A DNA stretch of 14,719 bases. It comes from an uncultured Campylobacter sp. Lineage in GTDB: Bacteria > Campylobacterota > Campylobacteria > Campylobacterales > Campylobacteraceae. This document shows, in pieces, positions 9,001-14,719 of this stretch; positions within the stretch are counted from its first letter, which is position 1; each line of letters opens with the position of its first letter. The DNA lies in the NCBI RefSeq assembly GCF_938045225.1, contig NZ_CALINL010000239.1, forward strand, positions 1-14,719, read 5' to 3'. A program made the position numbers and the translations under genes. A model generated the notes under the pieces. That model did no database searches and had not been told where the DNA came from. It saw nothing but the letters and a program-made list of their open reading frames with translations.

Positions 9001-9568
9001 CAAAATGAACGCCTTCGGTATCTATAAGAGCTCCGCTCTTTGATATGTAAAGATTAAAATTAGTCGTGCTTTGATGTATTTTTTTGTATGTATCGAGGCT
9101 ATCTCCAAGCGGGTATTCTATATTAGAATAATTAATGAAAGCACTTTTTCCGGCTCTTTCATTTCCTATTATCATAACAAGCGGTATTTTTTTAAATTTT
9201 ATATCGTTTTTCCAAGTATTTTTTGCATCTTTTACGGATATAAAAAAATTTCTTTTAGCTTTATTTACGGATTCGTTTGATATCTTTTTTAACTCTTTTA
9301 TTTGCTGTCTTTTATCGTCTTTTATAGAAGAGAAAAATTTGATCGTTGCACGCAAGGCGAAAATAACGAATGCAATTAGCCAAAAAATGCAAATAGCTAT
9401 TACCCTAGATGATGTGTTTGCAAAAATATATACATCGCTAAAAGCAATATCTGGGCTATACCGCCAAAATAGAATACTAATCGCAATAAGCGATATAAAA
9501 ATAGAAACGCCTTTTATTTTAAAAATACTAAGAATTCTAGATATTAACGAGAGAGACAACTTTACCAC
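6053..9568 (-). CDS. tssM: T6SS membrane complex subunit TssM (IcmF/VasK)
   Basis: TssM is the large inner-membrane subunit that, with TssL and TssJ, forms the envelope-spanning complex docking the T6SS baseplate. At 1171 residues the length is normal. Two membrane helices sit near the N-terminus (about 20-36 and 54-74). The cytosolic domain follows, with Walker A GNERAGKS at 135-142, a DTEG motif at 183-186, the Walker B-like ILIVDTQQF around Asp245, and a guanine-specificity-like FSKLD at 285-289. A third membrane helix at about 462-481 leads into the long periplasmic part, ending in the beta-rich C-terminal domain expected of the family. Walker A is intact, so nucleotide binding or hydrolysis is plausible; some TssM proteins lack it. 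Translation starts at GTG 9568, because an in-frame stop (TAA at 9586-9584) lies six codons upstream and no other start intervenes. It has its own predicted promoter and is coupled to the FHA gene downstream. Confidence 0.95.
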   Translation of the reverse strand: MVKLSLSLISRILSIFKIKGVSIFISLIAISILFWRYSPDIAFSDVYIFANTSSRVIAICIFWLIAFVIFALRATIKFFSSIKDDKRQQIKELKKISNESVNKAKRNFFISVKDAKNTWKNDIKFKKIPLVMIIGNERAGKSAFINYSNIEYPLGDSLDTYKKIHQSTTNFNLYISKSGALIDTEGVHFAQEVLFNPSSTDELPEDDVEKNKDFLLKKNIWKEFLNFLNKNIFHSKLGGAILIVDTQQFLENPKEYSNDLIRYMVKRVNDCENSLKIKFPIYVVFSKLDLVEGMGDYFKLFKDDVANKAFGLSLPNSFNKDELDNDFKELSRSLLYNIMSKNSLSHSLEDKKRSYLFLKQLDNLFALVSDFALKLKDENSLKNSSPIKGVYFVSAFQENVPINYLVNTVCDRYGVKKPLARAVNNYSKQSYFVKSLLKDIVFKGHLVNSNLNTSLSAKILNYALIVFICTAAYFACSHFLGLKSAKELEAQSAMLSVSTLLDGQRYKDYTPTQKIELLRNLKEALKIYPRLFSGDTKFEYPLLDISYKGFKSAKDLYTELTIDFLKNTILVEMENMLETETNPDNLIKAFYMYQSLFDKDFINANLFKIWIKTNWAKFEKYNVNQDDFLSHVDSVLNADLNDIPQNLNSIKVANDKLVKVERLERLYSLLEFISYKNEKEFYDIKKEISGINGVIENSNAFEPFNKIYAKEGMRQFLSNLSSYIDDSANIEKWLFQNKQASGLDANEDKSALRLGIAGLYLQKYRSRWMTVISGITPKKFNSRKETLDELEILSKVKNPVNSLVDTLNANTILTDETFLKYIYSLGYPSTEIRKLFSNFSSDFSPYHTLNDSSKENGILSTISDDVSKIHKKILDFNYEMLQSENDKITYVMGGVKNENDPFIVLNNDSKMLPKELMNYYQQVSKLSWKQVESGATTLLNTAWQDEIYSLYANEIMPFYPFDETAAQSVSIQSFKAFFGKNGAWNQFYDRFLKKILTKGTNGYRVKSAYAKDFKFSKSFLENISVIDNIASTMLDLNDEIKINFYIKAIDLSADFSNINVSSVNDKSITYDHTLPSSLHITPKDFDTSAQIKFAAKFQNGNKIEQKTFSGEWAWHRLLRNSSYNSEQGKYSLYLNPQEKYYFGFDVTPNNAELMELLRNISSFKLPKNILN

Positions 9569-9598
9569 CGATCCAAGATTTGATTAAATAATTATTTG

Positions 9599-9627
9599 AT
9601 TATATCACAACTTCTTAAAATTTAAAA
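9599..9627 (-). promoter_or_regulatory. Predicted promoter for tssM-tagH with extended -10 box
   Basis: On the minus strand TATAAT (9604-9599) is directly preceded by TGA, giving the extended -10 pattern TGnTATAAT. The -35 area near 9627-9622 reads TTTTAA, poor for TTGACA but usual for Campylobacter-type T-rich promoters. Transcription would begin near 9592, leaving a leader of about 24 bases before the GTG of tssM. The 87-base gap 9569-9655 holds no gene and no clear hairpin, so read-through from tssG remains possible. Confidence 0.6.
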
Positions 9628-9655
9628 CGAATGCTTAATTTGGATTTATGAAATA

Positions 9656-10561
9656 TCAGGAGTATAGCCTAAAAAACATCAAATAAGAGCCTTTTTTATC
9701 TTTTCCTATTATGGAGCCGTAGCCTAATTTGCTATGAGAGTCGTCCCCTAGCTTAAGATTCATTTTTGGGGAATATTTTATGTTTATGTATAAATCCACG
9801 GCAAATTCGTTATTTGTAAGAAAAATCACGCTTTCTTTGAGTTTGTCGTATTTTTGCCCCTTTGGAAAATATTTAATTGCTTCGTCGTAATTTATGCCCT
9901 TTATATAAATAGCCATTTTACTTTGATAGTCCAGTGCTTTCTTGCCCAGTATAAAATTTTTACTTAAGCGGTTGTTTAGTTTACCTAGATAGCTTCGTTG
10001 CTTTGGCTCTATAACTACCTGATGCGGGATATTTTCCAATATAAAAAGTTTATTTTTAAGATTAAAGTTATATTCTAATACCCTTTGTATTTGTAGTTTC
10101 GGTCTCCTTAAGCTTAGTAGTAGCGGCGCAAACGGTAGATAAGACCTGGCCACCTCTTTGTCGTCTATGCCTAAAATATTAAATAATATAGTTGAAATTC
10201 TATCGCTAAAATCTTTCTTAAAAGATTTGGGATAATTTTGCATGGATACGCTCTCAAAAAATATCCATAGCAAATAATTATTAAAAAAGTCAAAAAATAA
10301 TTTCCAATTTTCGTTATCGCTTCTAGAAAATTTATCTAGCATATAGCTTGGTAGCTGTGAAGAGCTGCCATATAGCCCCATAAAATTTACCATTATTTCT
10401 AGAAAATTTTTCTCTTCTTCATTGTTTGGCCTAACATATTCTATTTCTTTATTGGGATGGCCTAGTTTTGAGCTATTTCTTAAAACGATATCGTTTTTGT
10501 CGTAGTCGTTTAAGGCTTTTTTGATAAGTCTATAAAAAGAAGTTTGCCCGGTTAATTTCAC
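9656..10561 (-). CDS. tssG: T6SS baseplate subunit TssG (VasB/ImpH)
   Basis: TssG joins two TssF copies in the T6SS baseplate wedge and helps connect it to TssE, TssK and the VgrG hub. The 301-residue protein shows the family pattern. FMGLYGSSSQLPSYM corresponds to the usual GLFGPNGPLPxHLT segment near residues 60-75. WKLFFDFFNNYLLWIFFE matches the FLDxFxHRLLSLFYRA helix. A leucine/glycine-rich segment (NRLSKNFILGKKALDYQSK) and a C-terminal LGYGSIIG stand for the later conserved parts. Translation starts with GTG at 10561 and overlaps the tssF TGA by four bases (GTGA), indicating translational coupling. The start cannot be moved far upstream without a larger overlap. It is the last gene of the predicted tssBCEFG unit, 87 bases ahead of tssM. 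Confidence 0.9.
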   Translation of the reverse strand: MKLTGQTSFYRLIKKALNDYDKNDIVLRNSSKLGHPNKEIEYVRPNNEEEKNFLEIMVNFMGLYGSSSQLPSYMLDKFSRSDNENWKLFFDFFNNYLLWIFFESVSMQNYPKSFKKDFSDRISTILFNILGIDDKEVARSYLPFAPLLLSLRRPKLQIQRVLEYNFNLKNKLFILENIPHQVVIEPKQRSYLGKLNNRLSKNFILGKKALDYQSKMAIYIKGINYDEAIKYFPKGQKYDKLKESVIFLTNNEFAVDLYINIKYSPKMNLKLGDDSHSKLGYGSIIGKDKKGSYLMFFRLYS

Positions 10562-12279
10562 AGTAACGCTTTATTGCCGCTATGAAGCGGATAGTCTATC
10601 GTTATTTTGCTTTGGGTGCATTTTACTTTTAGCTCGCAAAATGAATTTATAGAGGCAAAGCTGGCTAGAAATTTAGATAAAACCAGCCCCGCGATATAAA
10701 CTTCGCCTATGCTATAAAATTTACTTTCATCCATATAAAATATACACAATGTGCCTTTTTTCGTCATACGCCCGTCTATTCTATAAATGGATTTGGTTTT
10801 TATGTTTTTTAGCGAGCTTGCCAAAATTTTAGATATCGGACTATCGCCAAATGAAAAGGCATCTAATACGGCTAGGAATGATTTTTTTTCTAGTATGGTT
10901 CGATAACTAAAAGACAATATGGATACGAGTCGCCAAAGTAAATTTCCGTCTATATCCACTTTTTGCATAGATGTGGGGACTGTAATATTTTTTGTATTAA
11001 TTTCCGGCTGGGCGGGAAAGTCGTTTATTTCTGATATCTTAAGCTTGGATGGTAAATTCCCGTTGCAACATATAGTTTCTACGGTTATGGTTTGCTCCTT
11101 CTGAGAGTCGGAAAAAAACGAGATCTCTTTGAATAAATTTGAGCTGCCGTCCCTCCTGTCGCTTAAAGAGTAAAAGTCATCTACATTTTCGCCGTTAAAG
11201 AAATTAAATCGTTCAAAACTTTTGTAGTTTTTTAATACTCGTCTACCAGTATCGCTATTATGAGCAACTACTTTAGTGACTTGAACTATATTGTAAGCGT
11301 CGATCTTTGCTCTATCTAAAAAAATCCTATAACCGTTTTTATTGTTGTTATTTAATATAGGCTCCGCGCTCATATCGAATAAATTTATGGCCGGGGTAGA
11401 AGATAAGGAAAAGTGCTCAACTCTTGGAAAATAGCCGTTTGGAAGGCTTCTATCAAACACGAATTCGATCGTAAAATTTCTAGAGCCGGAAGATTTTAGT
11501 ATGTCCAAATTTTTTATCGATATAAAATTAAATTTATACGGCATAAAAAATAGTTCCTGCAAAAGAGCAAATGCCTCAAAACCGAAATCTTCATAATCAA
11601 GAAGTTTGTCGTCAAGCCCTAATACTTCGAGCGATGAAATAGGTATGCTAAAAGTTTCTCCGCTATCGGTACAAAATACGATAATTTTTTTTAAATACGT
11701 TTTCATCCACATAACTAGCGTAGAAGACATATATACATCGTTGCCTAGATATAAATTAATGCGGTTTAAATCAATATCCGATAAACTTATTTCATCTTTC
11801 GTGATACTTAATTCCAGTTTTAAAACATAATCGCTTTTGTTATTGTCTAGATACGTTTTATTTATCTTTAAAGGATACAAAAATACGTCATATGATGTTT
11901 TAAATTTGCATTTTACATCATTAATTGTCCTGGAAACTACGACCGAGCCTTTGGGTATGACTGCGCTATTTTTTTTGCTATCGCTTTTTAAAGAAAATTC
12001 TTGAATACATACCGAAGGTACAGGATTGGTATAGTTTGGCGATACGATATTTATTAGGGATTCGGCTATTAGCGGTATATTCTCATCGAGCTCCTGATGA
12101 ATTTTAGATGTAAGTATAGCTACGTTTTCTATGATTCTTTCGACATCGGGATCTTTGCTGTCCGTATTTAAAAATGGTGCTACTTTTGGAAATTTTTCTA
12201 TAAAAAGCTCTCTCATTTCACGAAGATAGGCCATTTCTTTATGAAAATATAACACGTTGCTTTCGTTTTGTTTCATCAT
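10558..12279 (-). CDS. tssF: T6SS baseplate subunit TssF (VasA/ImpG)
   Basis: TssF is the main wedge protein of the T6SS baseplate, present as two copies bound by one TssG. The 573-residue sequence has the hallmark N-terminus: FHKEMAYLREMRELFIEKFP at about 12-31, then DPDVERIIENVAILTSKIHQ at 43-62 and ENIPLIAESLINIVSPNY at 66-83, matching the family's YYxxELxYLRE, DPDVERLLE and FPELTExLLxxLYPHY. The C-terminal third keeps RIDGRMTKKGTLCIFYMDE and LSKFLASFASINSFCEL, corresponding to the terminal wedge domain. The ATG at 12279 overlaps the tssE stop by four bases (ATGA). A second ATG follows immediately, so Met1 and Met2 cannot be told apart. The gene overlaps tssG by four bases. No frameshift is seen. 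Confidence 0.95.
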   Translation of the reverse strand: MMKQNESNVLYFHKEMAYLREMRELFIEKFPKVAPFLNTDSKDPDVERIIENVAILTSKIHQELDENIPLIAESLINIVSPNYTNPVPSVCIQEFSLKSDSKKNSAVIPKGSVVVSRTINDVKCKFKTSYDVFLYPLKINKTYLDNNKSDYVLKLELSITKDEISLSDIDLNRINLYLGNDVYMSSTLVMWMKTYLKKIIVFCTDSGETFSIPISSLEVLGLDDKLLDYEDFGFEAFALLQELFFMPYKFNFISIKNLDILKSSGSRNFTIEFVFDRSLPNGYFPRVEHFSLSSTPAINLFDMSAEPILNNNNKNGYRIFLDRAKIDAYNIVQVTKVVAHNSDTGRRVLKNYKSFERFNFFNGENVDDFYSLSDRRDGSSNLFKEISFFSDSQKEQTITVETICCNGNLPSKLKISEINDFPAQPEINTKNITVPTSMQKVDIDGNLLWRLVSILSFSYRTILEKKSFLAVLDAFSFGDSPISKILASSLKNIKTKSIYRIDGRMTKKGTLCIFYMDESKFYSIGEVYIAGLVLSKFLASFASINSFCELKVKCTQSKITIDYPLHSGNKALL

Positions 12280-12668
12280 AAAACCTCACAATATCTATTA
12301 TTGCGAAAAGTTACTTTTATGGCAAACTCCTTAAAGGCGTCATTTTGCCTAGTATATCTTATATTAAAAGTTAATTGCCACGGCTTTAATGAATCATCAT
12401 AGTTTATGGCAACTATATTAATTCTATTTTCATATTTTTGAATGAGGTTGTATATTTCTTTTCCCATTAGCTGGCAGAGTTCTTGCGAATCAATATTTAA
12501 AAAAGACATATCCGGCAGGCTTGAGCCTTGTATGGTTATGCAGTCGTCAAATTTGGAATTTAATAGTATGCTTATATTTTCTTTTATATCGTTTAAAATA
12601 TCTTGGCGATAGGGATTGTCTGCATTTTCTTCATTTAATGTATGTAAAACCCTATCGCTTAATGACAT
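12276..12668 (-). CDS. tssE: T6SS baseplate protein TssE (gp25-like)
   Basis: TssE is the small T4 gp25-like protein that links the baseplate wedge to the first ring of the TssBC sheath. The 130-residue length fits. ISILLNSKFDD at 32-42 corresponds to the family's LLNTR motif. SSLPDMS near 49-55 matches the YGLPDL segment. KYENRINIVAI matches the EPRL strand, where the glutamate needed for wedge assembly in gp25-like proteins is retained as the Glu of YEN. The C-terminal strand (FAIKVTFRN) is typical. ATG 12668 is preceded by AGGCGGA, a G-rich variant of the ribosome site, 13 bases after the tssC stop. The stop overlaps the tssF start. Divergence from proteobacterial TssE is considerable, as expected for this lineage, but the position in the operon settles the assignment. 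Confidence 0.88.
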   Translation of the reverse strand: MSLSDRVLHTLNEENADNPYRQDILNDIKENISILLNSKFDDCITIQGSSLPDMSFLNIDSQELCQLMGKEIYNLIQKYENRINIVAINYDDSLKPWQLTFNIRYTRQNDAFKEFAIKVTFRNNRYCEVL

Positions 12669-12681
12669 AGTCCGCCTAAAT

Positions 12682-14133
12682 TTATTCTTTGTCTAGTTTT
12701 CCGACCAGCGATAGCTCAAAATTAGCGCCCATAAATTTAAAGTGCGGTCTAGCTAGTAGCTCTATTTTATACCAGCCAGGCTCGCCAGGAATATCGTTTA
12801 CGTTTATTTTAGCGCTTCTAAACGGTCTTCTACTCCTTACGTCTGCAGGCGGATTTTCTTGATCGGAAATGTACTGCCTTAGCCACTCGTTTAAACCGCG
12901 CTCCACATCTGCTCTTTCCTTCCACGTACCTATTTCCTCGCGCTGTAAAACTTTGAGATAGTGAGCTAGTCGAGATATTAAAAATATATAAGGTAGCTGC
13001 GTGCCTAACCTAAAATTTGTTTCAGCTTGTTTTCCTTCCGGAGTATTTGGGAAAATTTTAGGTTTTAGAGCCGAATTTGCAGAAAAAAATGCGGCATTAT
13101 TGCTGTCTCTACGTAAAGTAAGAGTAATAAATCCGTTTTCGGAAAGCTCGTACTCCCTTCTATCTGTTATCAAGACTTCAGTTGGTATTTTTGCTTGCAC
13201 GCTACCGTAGTTTTCATAAAGATAGGTAGGCAGATCCTTGACCGCTCCACCGCCTTTTGGACCTATTATATTTCCGCACCATCTAAAATCGGCGAAACTC
13301 TCCGTAAGTCTTGTGGCAAACGTATATGCCGAATTGCCCCAAAGTAAGTGCTCGTGAGAGCCTTCTACGTTTTCTCTATAGTTAAAACTTTTTATAGGAT
13401 TATCCTCCGGTAAATAAGGCGAACGAGTTAAAAACCTGGTTGCTAGTAAGCCCACGTATTTTGCATCCTCGTTTTCCCTAAAGGTTCTCCATCTGGTGTA
13501 TTGAGGGCCTTCAAGCATACTTTTCATGTCTTTTATATTTTCTAGCTCGGCATAGTTTTCTAGCCCAAAGAATTTTGAGGATAAAGATGTTAGAAACGGA
13601 GAGTGGCTCATTGCGGCGATAGAGGACATCTTGTTTAAAAACGTCATATCGGTATTGGTTTTGTCAAGCTCGTAATCGCCTATAATCGCCCCTATCGGCT
13701 CTCCGCCGAACTGGCCGTATTCATGGGAGTAAACCTGCTTATACATTACGCTTTGCGTGATATCCAAATTTGAATCAAAATCCTCAAGAGCTTCTTCTTT
13801 GGTTATGTCGGAGAGGACGATTTTGATATTTTCGTTAAAATTTGTTCTCTCTACTAAAAAGCGGATACCTCTCCATGTCGACTCGAGTTTTTGGAGATCT
13901 TTATTGTGAAGCACTTCGTCCATTTGCTTTGACAAAAGGTCGTCTATGTGGGCTATCATTTCATCGAGAGCAAGTTTATTTATCTTCTCTTCCGGGTTCT
14001 TGGATGTTACTATATTTGAGATAAATTCCGCCACTCCTTTTTTTACTATACTGTAGCTTTCGTCGTCTTTGGAGTACTTGCTTTTTTCCATAATACTTTC
14101 GATAATAGGCGTTTTAACTTTTACTTCTTGCAT
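12682..14133 (-). CDS. tssC: T6SS contractile sheath large subunit TssC (VipB)
   Basis: TssC pairs with TssB to form the sheath that contracts around the Hcp tube and drives the spike out of the cell. The 483-residue protein is full length. LESTWRGIRFLVERTNF at 83-99 is the signature segment. PIGAIIGDYEL, FLTRSPYLP, WGNSAYTFATRL, and the C-terminal PGWYKIELLARPHFKFMGA followed by FELSLVGKL are all characteristic. The N-terminal segment IIESIMEKSKYSKDDESY (about 10-27) occupies the place of the helix that ClpV recognises in other T6SSs. Translation starts at ATG 14133, with GAGGAAG six bases ahead; this site overlaps the TGA of tssB, so the two sheath proteins are translated in coupled fashion, nine bases apart. 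It is well conserved, with no break. Confidence 0.97.
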   Translation of the reverse strand: MQEVKVKTPIIESIMEKSKYSKDDESYSIVKKGVAEFISNIVTSKNPEEKINKLALDEMIAHIDDLLSKQMDEVLHNKDLQKLESTWRGIRFLVERTNFNENIKIVLSDITKEEALEDFDSNLDITQSVMYKQVYSHEYGQFGGEPIGAIIGDYELDKTNTDMTFLNKMSSIAAMSHSPFLTSLSSKFFGLENYAELENIKDMKSMLEGPQYTRWRTFRENEDAKYVGLLATRFLTRSPYLPEDNPIKSFNYRENVEGSHEHLLWGNSAYTFATRLTESFADFRWCGNIIGPKGGGAVKDLPTYLYENYGSVQAKIPTEVLITDRREYELSENGFITLTLRRDSNNAAFFSANSALKPKIFPNTPEGKQAETNFRLGTQLPYIFLISRLAHYLKVLQREEIGTWKERADVERGLNEWLRQYISDQENPPADVRSRRPFRSAKINVNDIPGEPGWYKIELLARPHFKFMGANFELSLVGKLDKE

Positions 14134-14142
14134 TTTACTTCC

Positions 14143-14628
14143 TCATTTTACGTCTTGAGAGTCTTTTATTTCCAAAAGAAGCTCTTGTTTTGTTTTCTTG
14201 TCTTTTAATGCATCCAAAACCGCTTTTCTGAAATCAGGAATATTTCCCATCGGACCTTTTAGCGACACCAGCGCTTTTCTTAGTTCCAAAAGTTGATTTA
14301 TTTCAGGAATTTGTTTTGCTATGTTATCCGGAGAGAAGTCTTTCATATTTGATATTTTAAGCTCTACGTTGATCTCATCTGAGCCCAAGCCCAACTTATT
14401 CTCTACGGTAAAATTTGTTTTTATATCCATTTTTTGCATTACTTGGTCGAAATTGATTTTATTTATGGACACTACCTCTCGCTCTTCAAGCGGAGTGTCG
14501 TTATAGCCGGTCAGGTTTGCCATAACCATAAGTTTAAGCGGTAGCTCTACATCGGCCTCTTGGTTATTCGTTTTGGTTTTATACGTTATATTTATACGTT
14601 CTTTAGGTGCAACGGAGTTTTCGGCCAT
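14143..14628 (-). CDS. tssB: T6SS contractile sheath small subunit TssB (VipA)
   Basis: TssB forms the heterodimer with TssC from which the contractile sheath is built. At 161 residues the length is standard. RINITYKTKTNNQEADVELP (11-30), LKLMVMANLTG (31-41) and TPLEEREVVSINKINF (45-60) match the family's RVNIxYK, LPLKLLVLGDFTG and PLEERxxISIDKxNF. IPEINQLLELRKALVSLKGP (108-126) is the conserved C-terminal helix that wraps on TssC. The ATG at 14628 has AAGGA six bases upstream (14639-14635). It is the first gene of the minus-strand unit and is followed at nine bases by tssC. A predicted promoter lies immediately upstream. Confidence 0.97.
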   Translation of the reverse strand: MAENSVAPKERINITYKTKTNNQEADVELPLKLMVMANLTGYNDTPLEEREVVSINKINFDQVMQKMDIKTNFTVENKLGLGSDEINVELKISNMKDFSPDNIAKQIPEINQLLELRKALVSLKGPMGNIPDFRKAVLDALKDKKTKQELLLEIKDSQDVK

Positions 14629-14665
14629 ATTGTGTCCTTAGTTTGAATTTAAAATTAATTCCTAG

Positions 14666-14694
14666 ATTATATTTAAAAAAATATTAAATACTAT
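14666..14694 (-). promoter_or_regulatory. Predicted promoter of the tssBCEFG unit
   Basis: TATAAT (minus strand 14671-14666) is preceded by a T-rich stretch reading ATATTTTTTTAAA, which resembles the T-tract upstream of the -10 box in Campylobacter promoters. No good -35 box is present. The implied start near 14659 gives a leader of about 30 bases to the tssB ATG. The remaining 14629-14719 region contains no gene. Confidence 0.55.
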
Positions 14695-14704
14695 TTAAGT
14701 ATTT
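14686..14704. repeat. Short inverted repeat at the -35 region of the tssB promoter, possible operator
   Basis: AAATACT at 14686-14692 and AGTATTT at 14698-14704 form a seven-base perfect inverted repeat around a five-base spacer. It covers the expected -35 zone, where a repressor or activator dimer could bind. The region is very AT-rich, so a palindrome of this size can arise by chance; no regulator gene is in view. Confidence 0.3.
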
Positions 14705-14719
14705 TATCGGTTTACAGTT

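Noticed and set aside
9135..9587. A 150-codon open frame on the plus strand, hydrophobic, opposite the 5' end of tssM
   Set aside because: It lies entirely over the conserved tssM N-terminus and Walker A region, has no good ribosome site, and its hydrophobicity mirrors the AT-rich membrane-helix coding on the other strand.
12276..12279. Four-base overlap of tssE and tssF as a possible sequencing error
   Set aside because: ATGA overlaps are normal in coupled operons, and both proteins are complete by family comparison.

Overview
This window carries most of a type VI secretion system (T6SS) structural cluster from a low-GC epsilonproteobacterium, most likely a Campylobacter species. The assignment is an inference. 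It rests on AT-rich DNA with AAA/TTA/ATA-heavy codon use, AAGGA-type ribosome sites, T-rich promoters with strong TATAAT boxes but poor -35 boxes, and T6SS proteins that look like the Campylobacter/Helicobacter versions. No RNA gene, insertion sequence or CRISPR array was seen.

Right two thirds (about 14628 down to 5139, minus strand): seven tightly packed genes in the order tssB, tssC, tssE, tssF, tssG, tssM and a tagH-like FHA gene. TssB and TssC form the contractile sheath. TssE, TssF and TssG are baseplate/wedge proteins. TssM is the large inner-membrane/periplasmic subunit with an intact Walker A nucleotide-binding site. The FHA protein is an accessory regulator or scaffold whose FHA core is degenerate. 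tssE/tssF and tssF/tssG overlap by 4 bases, and tssB/tssC and tssM/tagH use ribosome sites that overlap the upstream stop codon, so the genes look translationally coupled. A promoter is proposed upstream of tssB. A second one, with an extended -10 box, is proposed in the 87-base gap between tssG and tssM, giving tssBCEFG and tssM-tagH units that may also be joined by read-through. Genes for Hcp, VgrG, PAAR, TssA, TssJ, TssK, TssL and ClpV are not in the window.

Left third (1 to 5080, plus strand): two large unrecognised genes, convergent with the T6SS unit. The first is open to the left edge and encodes at least 1228 residues with no enzyme motif that I can identify. Three bases later comes a 449-residue protein with an N-terminal membrane anchor and a degenerate Sel1-like repeat. 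Position, size, pairing and predicted compartment make this a candidate T6SS effector and immunity (or adaptor) pair, which is a hypothesis. An inverted repeat at 5093-5129 lies between the two converging transcription units and probably ends one or both.

The part worth following up is the unrecognised pair at 2-5080, including a possible second translation start that would remove the membrane anchor of the smaller protein. Next are the degenerate FHA core and the two-promoter layout of the T6SS unit.
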